DNA from: JAPXRI01 sp033813635
GTDB taxonomy: Bacteria; Bacillota; Clostridia; Oscillospirales; QAMX01
Length of the DNA stretch: 37,139 nt
Direction: 5' to 3'
Assembly: GCA_033813635.1 (NCBI GenBank)
Contig: JAPXRI010000029.1
Span: 1 to 37,139, forward strand
Shown here: positions 6,147 through 13,733 of the stretch, in pieces
How positions within the stretch are numbered: the stretch's first letter is position 1
Layout: every line of letters begins with the position of its first letter
Position numbers and translations under genes: made by a program
The notes under the pieces: generated by a model
The model's database searches: none
What the model was told of the DNA's origin: nothing
Seen by the model: the letters and a program-made list of their open reading frames with translations, nothing else

Positions 6147-7700
6147 TCAAGTGTTTTCGGGACGGACTGAGGCATTCAGGCCCTCCTCTGTCAGCTCGTA
6201 GACCTTATCGCAGACCTCGGCGATATACTTGCGGTCGTGGGACGCCGAGATGATCGTGCCGCGAAAGTCCCTTAAAATGCCCCGTATCACCGGATTGGAG
6301 AGCGGGCTGAAGTTTCGCGTCGGCTCATCCAGAATCAAGACGTCGCTTCGGTCGAGAATCATTTTGACGAAGAAGAGCTTCGCCCTCTGCCCGCTGGAGA
6401 GCTCGCCAACGTCGTGCTCCATTTCATCCGGTGTGTATTTCATGCTGCCCAGGTAGGTCCGGGCCGTTGTGACGTCCCCCTTTTTCCCGCCCGGCGCGAG
6501 AAATTCCACGGGCGTCTGCCTGCCGTCCAGCAGATCGCCGTAGTTTTGAGGCATATAGGCCGCGCGCAGGTCAGATCTCCCGAGCAGCGTCTTTGCGATC
6601 AGTCTCAAAAGCGTGGATTTTCCGGCTCCGTTCGCGCCGGTGACGCAGACGTGCTCGCCGCCCGAGACACGCAGCGCGATATCCCTCGCGAGCAATCTGC
6701 CGCCGGCGGAGAGCGCGTCCAGCTTTAGATCGAGCACGGTTTTTCCACGCGGAAGCGAGATGTCGCCGGGGAACTTCGGCATGATCGCCTCCTCGAAGTC
6801 AGGGGGCTGGGTCATGCTCTCCGCCTCGCGCTCGTAGCGTTTTTCCTGGGATTTGACGGCCTTCATCTTCTTTTTCAAAAGCCGGCCGCCGCCCGGGTCC
6901 GCGCGGGAGATAGAGTCGAGCTCGTGTTCGACCCGCTGATAAATCTGCCGCCACCGCTCAAGCTTTTTGCCACGTTCCTCTTTTTCCTTCCGGGCAAGCT
7001 GTGATTGCGTCTCGATGGCCGACATCCTCTCGGCGACATATCTCCCGTAGGGCATCCTCGCCACGGTGTGCCTCGGCACGGTCTTTCTCCGCACCTGCTC
7101 CAGATGGAGGATCACGTTCGCGGTGTTTTCCACCAGTGTTTCGTCGTGGGAGACGTACAGCACCGGCCTTCCGCAGCCGTTGATAAACCGCTCGAGCCAG
7201 ATAAGCGTTTCGATGTCGATGTCGTTCGAGGGCTCGTCAAGCAGCAAAACGTCCGGCTTTTCGGTGAGAATCGCCGCGAGCTGCAGCTTTACCTTCTCGC
7301 CGCCGGACAGCGTCGAGACCGGTCTCTCGCTGCGCAAGAGCCCGGCGTCGAGCCCGACCTCGCGGAGCGCGCCGTACTTGTCGCTATCTGAAAGCGCGTC
7401 GAAAAACGGCAGCGCTTCAAAATAGGCGCGGATATTCATCGCCTTTTGCTCCTCCGGCAGCTCCTGCAGCAAAAGCCCGGTGCGCAGTCCGCTCTTGATC
7501 ACCCGCCCTTCATACCCGGCGTAGCCCTCGACGAGGCTCTCGTCGTGTAGCAGCTTCAGCAGCGTCGACTTTCCGTTGCCCTCCTCGCCGATAATCGCCG
7601 CCCTGTCTCCAACGTTTAGTGTAAAGGAAAAATCCTTTACAAGTGTTCTCATGTCCTTTGAAAGAACCATTGTGAGATTCTGAATCTGCAAATTCGGCAT
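6147..7700 (-). CDS. ABC-F family ATPase, likely ribosome-protection type
   Basis: 517 residues with two ABC domains and no membrane segment. Domain 1: Walker A GEEGNGKS (38-45), signature LSGGE (131-135), Walker B VLLLDEP (151-157). A charged helical linker (about 225-300) follows. Domain 2: Walker A GANGAGKS (355-362), signature LSSGQ (434-438), Walker B VLILDEP (454-460) and then TRNFSPLS instead of the usual TNHLD. ABC-F proteins bind the ribosomal E site; the short two-domain form with a long linker fits antibiotic-resistance members (Vga/Lsa/VmlR-like) acting on macrolides, lincosamides, streptogramins or pleuromutilins. The start at 7700 follows AAGGAG. The gene sits behind a 240-base leader with an attenuator, which strongly favours an antibiotic-inducible role. 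The exact drug spectrum cannot be read. Confidence 0.88.
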   Translation of the reverse strand: MPNLQIQNLTMVLSKDMRTLVKDFSFTLNVGDRAAIIGEEGNGKSTLLKLLHDESLVEGYAGYEGRVIKSGLRTGLLLQELPEEQKAMNIRAYFEALPFFDALSDSDKYGALREVGLDAGLLRSERPVSTLSGGEKVKLQLAAILTEKPDVLLLDEPSNDIDIETLIWLERFINGCGRPVLYVSHDETLVENTANVILHLEQVRRKTVPRHTVARMPYGRYVAERMSAIETQSQLARKEKEERGKKLERWRQIYQRVEHELDSISRADPGGGRLLKKKMKAVKSQEKRYEREAESMTQPPDFEEAIMPKFPGDISLPRGKTVLDLKLDALSAGGRLLARDIALRVSGGEHVCVTGANGAGKSTLLRLIAKTLLGRSDLRAAYMPQNYGDLLDGRQTPVEFLAPGGKKGDVTTARTYLGSMKYTPDEMEHDVGELSSGQRAKLFFVKMILDRSDVLILDEPTRNFSPLSNPVIRGILRDFRGTIISASHDRKYIAEVCDKVYELTEEGLNASVRPENT

Positions 7701-7717
7701 ATCCGTCGCTCCTTAAC

Positions 7718-7760
7718 AAAAAAAGTCCGCTCCCGCCAAAACTCCGCCGGGAACAGACTT
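7718..7760 (-). terminator. Attenuator terminator in the ABC-F leader
   Basis: On the minus strand a 13-bp stem (7748-7760 with 7723-7735, two G-U pairs) ends in seven U residues (7718-7724). The AAGGAG ribosome site of the ABC-F gene begins four bases later. A full-strength terminator between a promoter and its own gene points to transcription attenuation. Confidence 0.85.
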
Positions 7761-7794
7761 TTCCTATATAACGCAAAAAAACGCGCGCAGCCTT

Positions 7795-7887
7795 TCAGAT
7801 GCGTAAAAGGGTAAGGATAAGCCTGCCGGCGGCAAAATGCTTATAAAAGCGCGTTCGGGAGCCCCGCGCGAAAGCTTTTAAAGGCAT
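7795..7887 (-). CDS. Candidate leader peptide of the ABC-F gene
   Basis: A 30-codon frame starts at ATG 7887 and ends with TGA at 7795-7797. The peptide is basic and begins MPLKAFARGSRTRFYKHF and ends in LTLLRI. It has only a weak ribosome site (GGAAAAG, about five bases before ATG). It lies entirely between the promoter and the attenuator, ending 35 bases before the terminator stem. Ribosome stalling on such a peptide by a drug is the known trigger for leader-controlled ABC-F and erm genes. That it is translated is inference. Confidence 0.5.
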   Translation of the reverse strand: MPLKAFARGSRTRFYKHFAAGRLILTLLRI

Positions 7888-7946
7888 TTGCTTTTCCAAC
7901 AGACTATCTGATCATCTTTTCACATCCAGACTGCGTTCTTTTCATA

Positions 7947-7975
7947 AATATAACATAGAAACGCCCGGCTGTCAA
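7947..7975 (-). promoter_or_regulatory. SigA promoter of the ABC-F leader
   Basis: On the minus strand a perfect TTGACA (7970-7975), 17 bp, TATATT (7947-7952). The predicted start near 7940 gives a leader of about 240 bases. Confidence 0.85.
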
Positions 7976-7985
7976 TTAAAATACT

Positions 7986-8005
7986 GGCTTTGTCATCGGA
8001 AAGCC
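7986..8005 (-). terminator. Possible weak terminator after pdxR
   Basis: GGCTTT (7986-7991) pairs with AAAGCC (8000-8005), followed on the minus strand by AGTATTTTAATT. Short stem; it lies right after the pdxR stop. Confidence 0.4.
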
Positions 8006-8008
8006 GGT

Positions 8009-9415
8009 CTATGCCGTCCACGCTTTTTCCAGAGCGCGGACGGCGCTTTCTAATTCCTTGGTGGCCATGCCCGAGTACCCGACCACCACGGTGCGCCTGT
8101 CAATATCCGGCATGGGCTCCGCGCAGTACTCGGAGAGTCCGTAGACCCTGACGCCCGCGGCCTTTGCGCGGGCGACCAGCTCGGCCTCGTCCATGCCGTT
8201 CTCAACCCGAATAAGGAAATGGAGCCCGGCGTCCTGCCCGATGATGGTCGTGACGCTGTCAAGCGCAGAACTTGACAGCGCTTGTATCAATGTGTCCCGC
8301 CTTTCTTTGTAGAGCTTTCTCATTCTGCCCAGATGACGCTCAAAAAGTCCCTTTTTCATGAACTCGCAGAGAGTAAACTGCTCGAAACTCGGCACGGTGC
8401 AGGTGTTGTACGCGTAAATCTCCCGGTACCGTTTTAAAAGCTCGGGGGGCAGGATCATATAGCTAACGCGCATCGACGGGGCGAGGCTCTTTGTAAAGGA
8501 GTTTATATACAATACCCTGCCGTCGCCGTCAAGCCCCTGCAGCGCCTGAATCGGGTTCCCGGAAAACCGGAACTCGCTGTCGTAGTCGTCCTCAATCAGA
8601 TACCGGTCGTCCCTTTCGCGCGCCCAGGACAAAAGCTCGGCCCTCCTTGAAACAGGCATCACGATCCCGGAGGGGAACTGATGCGAGGGCGTGACGTGGG
8701 CGACCCTCGCGCGGGACTCCCGGAGCGCGGCCGGGTCGAGCCCGTACTCGTCGAGCGGGATGTGGCAAACCTCCGCGCCGCTGTTTTTAAGCACCGCGGC
8801 GGTCTTGCCGTAGCCCGGATTCTCCACCGCGTAGACGCCCTGCCTCCCCAGCAGCGTGACCGCCATCGAGAGCAGGTATTCCGAGCCCGCGCCGATGACG
8901 ATCTGCGCCGGGCGCGCGTCGATCCCGCGGTAGCTCCTAAGATACTTTGAGATCTCCTCCCTGAGCGGCAAAAGCCCCTGGGGATGGGTGTAGTCCAGAA
9001 GCTCGGGCTTTTCGGTGCTCAAAACCCCTCTCGCCACCGCCGCCCAGGACGCGAACGGAAATTTATCGAGGCAGACCGCGTTTGTCCTGAAATCGTACCG
9101 GCAGGCGTTTCCCGCTTTTTCCTCGTCGGGCAGTGCAGTTTCCCGCCTCCGCGCGGTCGGGAAAACGCACCTGTCCAGCGCCGAGGCGAAATATCCGCTT
9201 TTCGGCTGGGAGCGGATGTACCCCTCGGCCGCGAGCTGGGCGTACGCGCTCTCCACTGTGGTCTGGCTGAGCTTGAGGTGCGCCGCGAGCTTTCGCTTCG
9301 ACGGCAGCCTCTCGCCGGAGGCAATCTCCCCGCTGCGAATCAGCGCGCGGATAAAACGGTAGAGCTGCTCGTAGACCGGCGTTTTCGACTCTCTGTCCGG
9401 AATAAACGTAAACAT
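8009..9415 (-). CDS. pdxR: MocR-type regulator of vitamin B6 synthesis (PdxR)
   Basis: 468 residues: an N-terminal GntR winged helix (about 10-80: YEQLYRFIRALIRSGEI, then PSKRKLAAHLKLSQTTVESA) fused to a fold-type I aminotransferase domain (about 110-468). The PLP lysine is K309 in INSFTKSLAPSMR and the cofactor aspartate lies in IEDDYDSEFR (about 275-283). In Firmicutes PdxR activates pdxST when PLP is scarce and represses itself. It is divergent from pdxS-pdxT with 130 bp between, and that gap holds matching repeats. The start at 9415 has GGGGTGAG before it. The full length fits the family. Confidence 0.92.
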   Translation of the reverse strand: MFTFIPDRESKTPVYEQLYRFIRALIRSGEIASGERLPSKRKLAAHLKLSQTTVESAYAQLAAEGYIRSQPKSGYFASALDRCVFPTARRRETALPDEEKAGNACRYDFRTNAVCLDKFPFASWAAVARGVLSTEKPELLDYTHPQGLLPLREEISKYLRSYRGIDARPAQIVIGAGSEYLLSMAVTLLGRQGVYAVENPGYGKTAAVLKNSGAEVCHIPLDEYGLDPAALRESRARVAHVTPSHQFPSGIVMPVSRRAELLSWARERDDRYLIEDDYDSEFRFSGNPIQALQGLDGDGRVLYINSFTKSLAPSMRVSYMILPPELLKRYREIYAYNTCTVPSFEQFTLCEFMKKGLFERHLGRMRKLYKERRDTLIQALSSSALDSVTTIIGQDAGLHFLIRVENGMDEAELVARAKAAGVRVYGLSEYCAEPMPDIDRRTVVVGYSGMATKELESAVRALEKAWTA

Positions 9416-9429
9416 ATCGTGCTCACCCC

Positions 9430-9480
9430 GTAAACTGGCATTTTAAAATATCCGCAAACTGATAGTTTACAGAATGCCAG
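9430..9480. promoter_or_regulatory. Candidate PdxR binding region
   Basis: Nested repeats lie between pdxR and pdxS. GTAAACT (9430-9436) is inverted as AGTTTAC (9464-9470); CTGGCATT (9435-9442) is inverted as AATGCCAG (9473-9480). AAACTG occurs as a direct repeat at 9432-9437 and 9456-9461, and AAACT/AGTTT (9456-9468) forms an inner palindrome. The right part overlaps the -35 box of pdxS. Confidence 0.7.
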
Positions 9481-9493
9481 ATACAAATATAAT
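9466..9493 (+). promoter_or_regulatory. pdxS promoter
   Basis: TTTACA (9466-9471), 16 bp, perfect TATAAT (9488-9493). The -35 lies inside the repeat cluster, as expected for a regulator-controlled promoter. Confidence 0.7.
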
Positions 9494-9545
9494 GATAAAA
9501 GAACGGGGCAAAAATGTCAATACAAAATCATATGGAGGATGATTT

Positions 9546-10421
9546 ATGGCAAACGACAGGTATTCGCTCAATAAAGAGCTGGCGCAGATGCTCAAGGGCG
9601 GAGTGATAATGGACGTTACGACGCCGGAGCAGGCGAAAATCGCGGAGGCTGCCGGCGCGTGCGCGGTGATGGCGCTGGAGCGCATTCCGGCGGACATCCG
9701 GGCGGCGGGGGGCGTGTCGCGCATGAGCGACCCGAAGATGATCAAGGGCATCCAGAACGCGGTCTCGATCCCGGTTATGGCGAAGGTGCGGATCGGGCAT
9801 TTTGTCGAGGCACAGATCCTTCAGGCGATTGAGATCGACTATATCGACGAAAGCGAGGTGCTGTCCCCGGCGGACGATGTCCACCACATCGACAAGACCG
9901 CGTTTGACGTGCCCTTTGTCTGCGGCGCGCGCGATCTCGGCGAGGCGCTGAGGCGCATAAACGAGGGCGCGTCGATGATACGTACCAAGGGCGAGCCGGG
10001 TACGGGGGATATCGTCCAGGCGGTGCGCCATATGAGGCTGATGATGAAGGAGATCCGCCGCGTCGCGTCGATGCGCCCGGATGAGCTCTACGAGGCGGCA
10101 AAGGAGATGCAGGTCCCATACGACCTTGTGCTCTCTGTGCACGACAGCGGGCGGCTCCCGGTGGTCAACTTCGCGGCCGGCGGTGTCGCGACCCCGGCGG
10201 ACGCCGCGCTGATGATGCAGCTCGGCGCGGAGGGCGTGTTCGTCGGCTCGGGCATATTCAAGTCGGGCTGCCCGGAAAAGCGCGCCGCCGCGATCGTCAA
10301 GGCGGTCACGAACTACAACGACCCCGAAATGCTGGCGTATCTGTCCGAGGACCTCGGCGAGGCGATGGTCGGCATCAACGAACAGGAGATAACCCTGCTG
10401 ATGGCGGAAAGAGGAAAATAA
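9546..10421 (+). CDS. pdxS: Pyridoxal 5'-phosphate synthase, synthase subunit
   Basis: 291 residues, the usual length. PdxS condenses ribose 5-phosphate, glyceraldehyde 3-phosphate and ammonia into PLP in a dodecamer fed by PdxT. Visible residues are the MDV aspartate (D23), the ribose-binding lysine K80 in VMAKVRIGHFVEAQ and the second lysine K148 in IRTKGEPGTG. GGAGG stands before ATG 9546. It is followed by pdxT about 125 bases downstream on the same strand, a normal gene order. The gap contains only small GC-rich hairpins. Confidence 0.98.
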   Translation: MANDRYSLNKELAQMLKGGVIMDVTTPEQAKIAEAAGACAVMALERIPADIRAAGGVSRMSDPKMIKGIQNAVSIPVMAKVRIGHFVEAQILQAIEIDYIDESEVLSPADDVHHIDKTAFDVPFVCGARDLGEALRRINEGASMIRTKGEPGTGDIVQAVRHMRLMMKEIRRVASMRPDELYEAAKEMQVPYDLVLSVHDSGRLPVVNFAAGGVATPADAALMMQLGAEGVFVGSGIFKSGCPEKRAAAIVKAVTNYNDPEMLAYLSEDLGEAMVGINEQEITLLMAERGK

Positions 10422-10546
10422 TTAATTCGCTGTCGCAAATAAATTATAAAAAACCTTTTGCCGCCCGGGTTACCGCCCGGATCGGCGGGAGGCATTTGCC
10501 GCTTTACGCGGCGTGCTGCGGACAAAAACAATCAAAGGACGAAATG

Positions 10547-11122
10547 ATGATGAGAATCGGGATTCTCGCCCTGCAGGGGGCGTTTGCGGAGCACGGGCAG
10601 ATGCTGTCCGGGCTCGGCGTAGAGCATTTTGAGATCAGGCAGGCAAGGGACATCGGGTGCAGCTTTGACGGATTGATCATACCGGGAGGGGAGAGCACCG
10701 TAATCGGCAAGCTTCTGCGCGACCTCTCGCTTTTCGAGCCGATAGCAGAGCTGATAGCCTCCGGCTTCCCCGTGTACGGCACCTGCGCCGGCCTTATCCT
10801 GCTGGCCGGTGAAATTTCAAACGACCGCCGGACATATTTTCGCTCAATGGATATGCGCGTGCGCCGAAACGCTTACGGAAAACAGCTCGGTAGCTTCGAG
10901 GCGGTTTCGGACTTCGCCGGCTTAAAGAAAATCAAAATGGTTTTCATCCGCGCCCCATATATCGAAGCGGTCTGGGGCGGCGCTAAGGTCCTCGCCGAGA
11001 CCGGCGGCCGCATCGTCGCCGCGAGGCAGGGTAAGCAGCTGGTGACCGCGTTCCACCCGGAGCTTACGGACGACGGGACCGTCCATAAGTATTTTCTGGA
11101 TATTGTGGAGGGCAGAGCATAA
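10547..11122 (+). CDS. pdxT: Pyridoxal 5'-phosphate synthase, glutaminase subunit
   Basis: About 191 residues, a class I glutamine amidotransferase that feeds ammonia to PdxS. It has GILALQGAFAEH at the N-terminus, the PGGEST oxyanion strand, the nucleophile cysteine in YGTCAGLILLAG and the C-terminal His-Glu pair in TAFHPELTDD. Three ATG codons follow each other at 10544, 10547 and 10550; AAAGGA (10534-10539) fits the second best. A longer frame start at 10496 has no ribosome site. Confidence 0.95.
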   Translation: MMRIGILALQGAFAEHGQMLSGLGVEHFEIRQARDIGCSFDGLIIPGGESTVIGKLLRDLSLFEPIAELIASGFPVYGTCAGLILLAGEISNDRRTYFRSMDMRVRRNAYGKQLGSFEAVSDFAGLKKIKMVFIRAPYIEAVWGGAKVLAETGGRIVAARQGKQLVTAFHPELTDDGTVHKYFLDIVEGRA

Positions 11123-11125
11123 AAA

Positions 11126-11171
11126 CGCACTTAGCGGCGCCCGCAGGGGAAGACCGTTAAGCGTGTTTTTT
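11126..11171. terminator. Terminator between pdxT and the tandem array
   Basis: CGCACTTAGCGG (11126-11137) pairs with CCGTTAAGCGTG (11154-11165) with one mismatch and two G-U pairs. T6 follows on plus and A5 precedes it, so it can serve both convergent units. It touches the stop codon of the last array gene. Confidence 0.75.
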
Positions 11172-11715
11172 ACTCAATCGTAAACCGGCAGGAGAGCAGG
11201 TACTCCGCGCTCACGCCGTTTATCTCGACGTAAACCGCGGTGGTGTAGGTGTAGGTCCCGCGGGTCGGCTGCCAGGACCAGTCCTCCAGATTCAGCCTGC
11301 AGGTCAGCGTCACCGGCTCGCCGTTTTCGGAGGGCTCGGCGCCGAATCTTTGCTGGGCGTCCCCGCGGCGGCCGCCGAGGGTTTCCGAGAGCCGCGTCGG
11401 CCAGATTTTAAACAGATAGTTTTCCTTTGTAATCAGATAATAATCGTCCGATACAAACCCGACTCCGGAGGGGCCGCTGACGATCAGATTAATCTCCTTC
11501 GTCCCCCTCGGGTAGGACGAAAACTCCGGCTCAATGGTGATCCGCCGGGGATCCTCCTCCGGCAGGGCGTTGATATACCCGGGAGTCAGATCGCCGCTCA
11601 CCGCGTTCAATTCGAGATAGCTGAAGGTCAGAAGCGTAAATGCCGCCCCGAGCGCGACTATCAGAAGCGCCGCCAGCGAGACGAGAAGGCGAAACAAAAT
11701 CTTCTTTTTCATCAT
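11170..11715 (-). CDS. Tandem-family membrane-anchored protein, copy 1 (last in operon)
   Basis: 181 residues, function unknown. A short basic tail (MMKKKILFR) and one helix (about 9-32) anchor it, leaving about 145 residues outside. The outer part has the family blocks SYPRG, WPTR, W-x-PTRGTYTYTT and a C-terminal C-x-FTIE, in a beta-rich pattern like a bacterial Ig-like domain. It shares ENGEPVTL with copy 4, its closest relative. GGAGG stands eight bases before ATG 11715. It is the distal gene of four, 18 bases after copy 2. Confidence 0.8.
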   Translation of the reverse strand: MMKKKILFRLLVSLAALLIVALGAAFTLLTFSYLELNAVSGDLTPGYINALPEEDPRRITIEPEFSSYPRGTKEINLIVSGPSGVGFVSDDYYLITKENYLFKIWPTRLSETLGGRRGDAQQRFGAEPSENGEPVTLTCRLNLEDWSWQPTRGTYTYTTAVYVEINGVSAEYLLSCRFTIE

Positions 11716-11733
11716 CTTAACCGCCTCCGCCGT

Positions 11734-12297
11734 TTACTCAATCGTGAATTTGCAGGTCAGCGTGAAAGGCTTGAAAACGCCGTTTAGCTCAACCCTCACT
11801 ATGGTGATGTATTCGTAGGTCCCGCGGGTCGGCCGCCACAGCCAGTCGCTCACCTTCAGGGTGTAGGTCTCGTCCGGCGGGTATATCGCGTCCGGGTTGC
11901 CGGGATCCGGGACATAGCCGGCAAAACCGCAAAAATGCGCGAGACCGTCGCCAGGCTTCCAGACGCCCTCGACCCTTGTCGGCCAGATCTGAAAAAGATA
12001 ACCTTCTTTGACGATCGCGTAGTCATAATCGGCCTTGAAGGGCAGCTCGGAGGGATCGCTTATTTTAAAGGTAATCTCTTCGACGCCCTTTGGGTACGAC
12101 GCGTATTCCGGCTCGAGGGTGATCGGCTCGTACCCGTAGGAGGACAGCGCGTCAATGGGCTCGGGGCTAAGCTTATCGCAGGCGTACCGCAGCTCGAGGA
12201 AACTGAATGTCATCAGTACCGTCCCCGTCCCGAGCGCGAGCAGCAGCAGCGCCATCAGGGCGATCAGAACCCGGACGAGAATTTTTTTTGTTTTCAT
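11734..12297 (-). CDS. Tandem-family membrane-anchored protein, copy 2
   Basis: 187 residues of unknown function: basic tail MKTKKILVR, one helix (about 8-30), and an extracellular part with EYASYPKG, IWPTR, WLWRPTRGTYEY and CKFTIE. The middle carries an insertion rich in Pro, Asp and Gly (GYVPDPGNPD), absent from copies 1 and 4. The phrase PDETYTLKVSDW matches PDKTFTLRISDW in copy 3, so these two are sisters. The ATG at 12297 is chosen because GGAGGT precedes it; the in-frame GTG at 12306 lies inside that site. Confidence 0.8.
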   Translation of the reverse strand: MKTKKILVRVLIALMALLLLALGTGTVLMTFSFLELRYACDKLSPEPIDALSSYGYEPITLEPEYASYPKGVEEITFKISDPSELPFKADYDYAIVKEGYLFQIWPTRVEGVWKPGDGLAHFCGFAGYVPDPGNPDAIYPPDETYTLKVSDWLWRPTRGTYEYITIVRVELNGVFKPFTLTCKFTIE

Positions 12298-12330
12298 CCA
12301 AAGCACCTCCGTATGAAAAATCCGCGTGCG

Positions 12331-12897
12331 CTACTTGATCGTAAAACCGCAGGAGATCGTGTAGACTTCGGCGGCGCCGTCGACCCAGACGATAATCTGC
12401 GTCGTATAGGTGTATGTCCCGCGCGTCGGCCGGATCCACCAGTCGCTTATTCTCAGCGTAAAGGTTTTGTCGGGAACGGAGTCCGAAGGCATCGACGGTG
12501 AGTAGCTTCCGAAACCGATTTTGCCGGCGTCGTCGTTGCAGTCGTTTGCTTCATCGGAATAGAATTTTTTAAACCGTGTCGGCCAGACCTTGAGAAAATA
12601 GTCCTTCTTGGTAATCGTGTAATAGTACTTCGCGTAATATTTCAGGTTGTCGGGGTTGTTGATCCTGAAGACAATTTGGTCGACGCCCTTGGGGTACGAG
12701 ACCTGCTCGGGCTCCAGCGTGACCGGCGTAATCCCGAGCTTCTGCAAATAACCGATGTCGCCCGGCGCGTTTTTCTCGGCGACGAACAAAAGCTCCCGGT
12801 AGGTGGCATAGACCAGCGTCCCCGCGGCGGCGAGCACGAGGATGACAAGCGCCATCAACACGATCAGAACACGGACGAGAATTTTCCTTATCTTCAA
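12331..12897 (-). CDS. Tandem-family membrane-anchored protein, copy 3 (TTG start)
   Basis: 188 residues, same architecture: tail KIRKILVR, helix (about 8-31), then VSYPKG, VWPTR, WWIRPTRGTYTYTT and CGFTIK. The start is taken as TTG at 12897, because it aligns exactly with the ATG of the other copies and sits at the same distance from GGAGGTG; a GTG at 12906 overlaps the ribosome site. The TTG could lower its yield relative to the other copies. About 30 bases separate it from each neighbour. Confidence 0.78.
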   Translation of the reverse strand: MKIRKILVRVLIVLMALVILVLAAAGTLVYATYRELLFVAEKNAPGDIGYLQKLGITPVTLEPEQVSYPKGVDQIVFRINNPDNLKYYAKYYYTITKKDYFLKVWPTRFKKFYSDEANDCNDDAGKIGFGSYSPSMPSDSVPDKTFTLRISDWWIRPTRGTYTYTTQIIVWVDGAAEVYTISCGFTIK

Positions 12898-12928
12898 GCA
12901 AAACACCTCCGCTTATATTTTGTATACA

Positions 12929-13471
12929 CTACTTTATCGTGAAATCGCAGGAGAGTCTGGATACATATACCACCCCGTCGATCGTCACCCGGATCAGGGT
13001 GCTGTAAGTATAAGTCCCGCGGGTCGGTTTAAACGACCAGGCGCTAAGGTCCATTGTGTAATTAAGCGTGACCGGCTCGCCGTTTTCGGAGGCCTGCGCG
13101 CTGAACGCGTGCGGCCGGAGAATGTCGCCGCTGAGGTCGACATCGAGCCGCGTCGGCCAGACCTTGAAAATATAGCTCTCTTTTTTGATTATATAATAAT
13201 AGTCCGCCGTGAACGCGAGCCCGGACGGATCGCTGACGATAAACGTAATCTTCTCCGTACCCTTGGGGTAGGATTCACACTCCGGGCGCATCGTGATATT
13301 CTCCTTCCCGAACTTATCTGGGGTTCTCTGACCCTCCATTACCGATTGCTCATAAATGAAACCCAGTTCCGCGTAGCTGAAAAAGAGAAGTGTTCCCGCG
13401 GTGGCCAGCCCGAGGATTAAAAGTGCCATCAACACGATCAGAACCCTGACGAGAATTTTTCTTGTTTTCAT
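12929..13471 (-). CDS. Tandem-family membrane-anchored protein, copy 4 (first in operon)
   Basis: 180 residues: MKTRKILVR tail, helix about 8-31, then an outer domain with ESYPKG, VWPTR, WSFKPTRGTYTY and CDFTIK. It shares ASENGEPVTL with copy 1, and even the DNA there is nearly identical, pointing to duplication. AAAGGAG precedes ATG 13471. It is the promoter-proximal gene of the four. No enzyme motif is visible; the single conserved Cys near the C-terminus and the W/PTRG core may be structural. Confidence 0.82.
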   Translation of the reverse strand: MKTRKILVRVLIVLMALLILGLATAGTLLFFSYAELGFIYEQSVMEGQRTPDKFGKENITMRPECESYPKGTEKITFIVSDPSGLAFTADYYYIIKKESYIFKVWPTRLDVDLSGDILRPHAFSAQASENGEPVTLNYTMDLSAWSFKPTRGTYTYSTLIRVTIDGVVYVSRLSCDFTIK

Positions 13472-13549
13472 TCGATATCGCTCCTTTCCGGCGTGCCCGC
13501 AACAAACGGGGATGTGTTTGAATCAATGACTTAAATTTATGTTCTACTA

Positions 13550-13579
13550 ATATTACATCGGAATACACAAAAATGTCAA
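13550..13579 (-). promoter_or_regulatory. Promoter of the four-gene array
   Basis: On the minus strand a perfect TTGACA (13574-13579), 18 bp, TAATAT (13550-13555), about 80 bases before the first start codon. The gap 13472-13733 otherwise holds only the divergent beta-galactosidase promoter. Confidence 0.6.
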
Positions 13580-13661
13580 TGCAAAACAGCATGATATTTA
13601 GATAAAATTTATAGGCGTGTCCCTTTTTCGGCGGGTTGAAAAATAATCAATAAAATTCTGT

Positions 13662-13690
13662 TTTACACCCCGCCCGCGATATGGTAAAAT
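13662..13690 (+). promoter_or_regulatory. Promoter of the GH42 gene
   Basis: TTTACA (13662-13667), 17 bp, TAAAAT (13685-13690). It excludes the in-frame ATG at 13689 as start codon. Confidence 0.75.
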
Positions 13691-13733
13691 GAACGTTGAT
13701 AAAAACGATAAATGGATTTGGAGACGATTTTTT

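Noticed and set aside
7904..7945. A 13-codon frame right after the -10 box of the ABC-F promoter
   Set aside because: Its ATG lies at or before the expected transcription start and has no ribosome site, so the later frame at 7795-7887 is the better leader peptide.
11170..13471. Repeated blocks considered as a CRISPR-like or phase-variable repeat array
   Set aside because: The repeats are whole diverged genes with their own starts and stops, with no short identical repeats or spacers.
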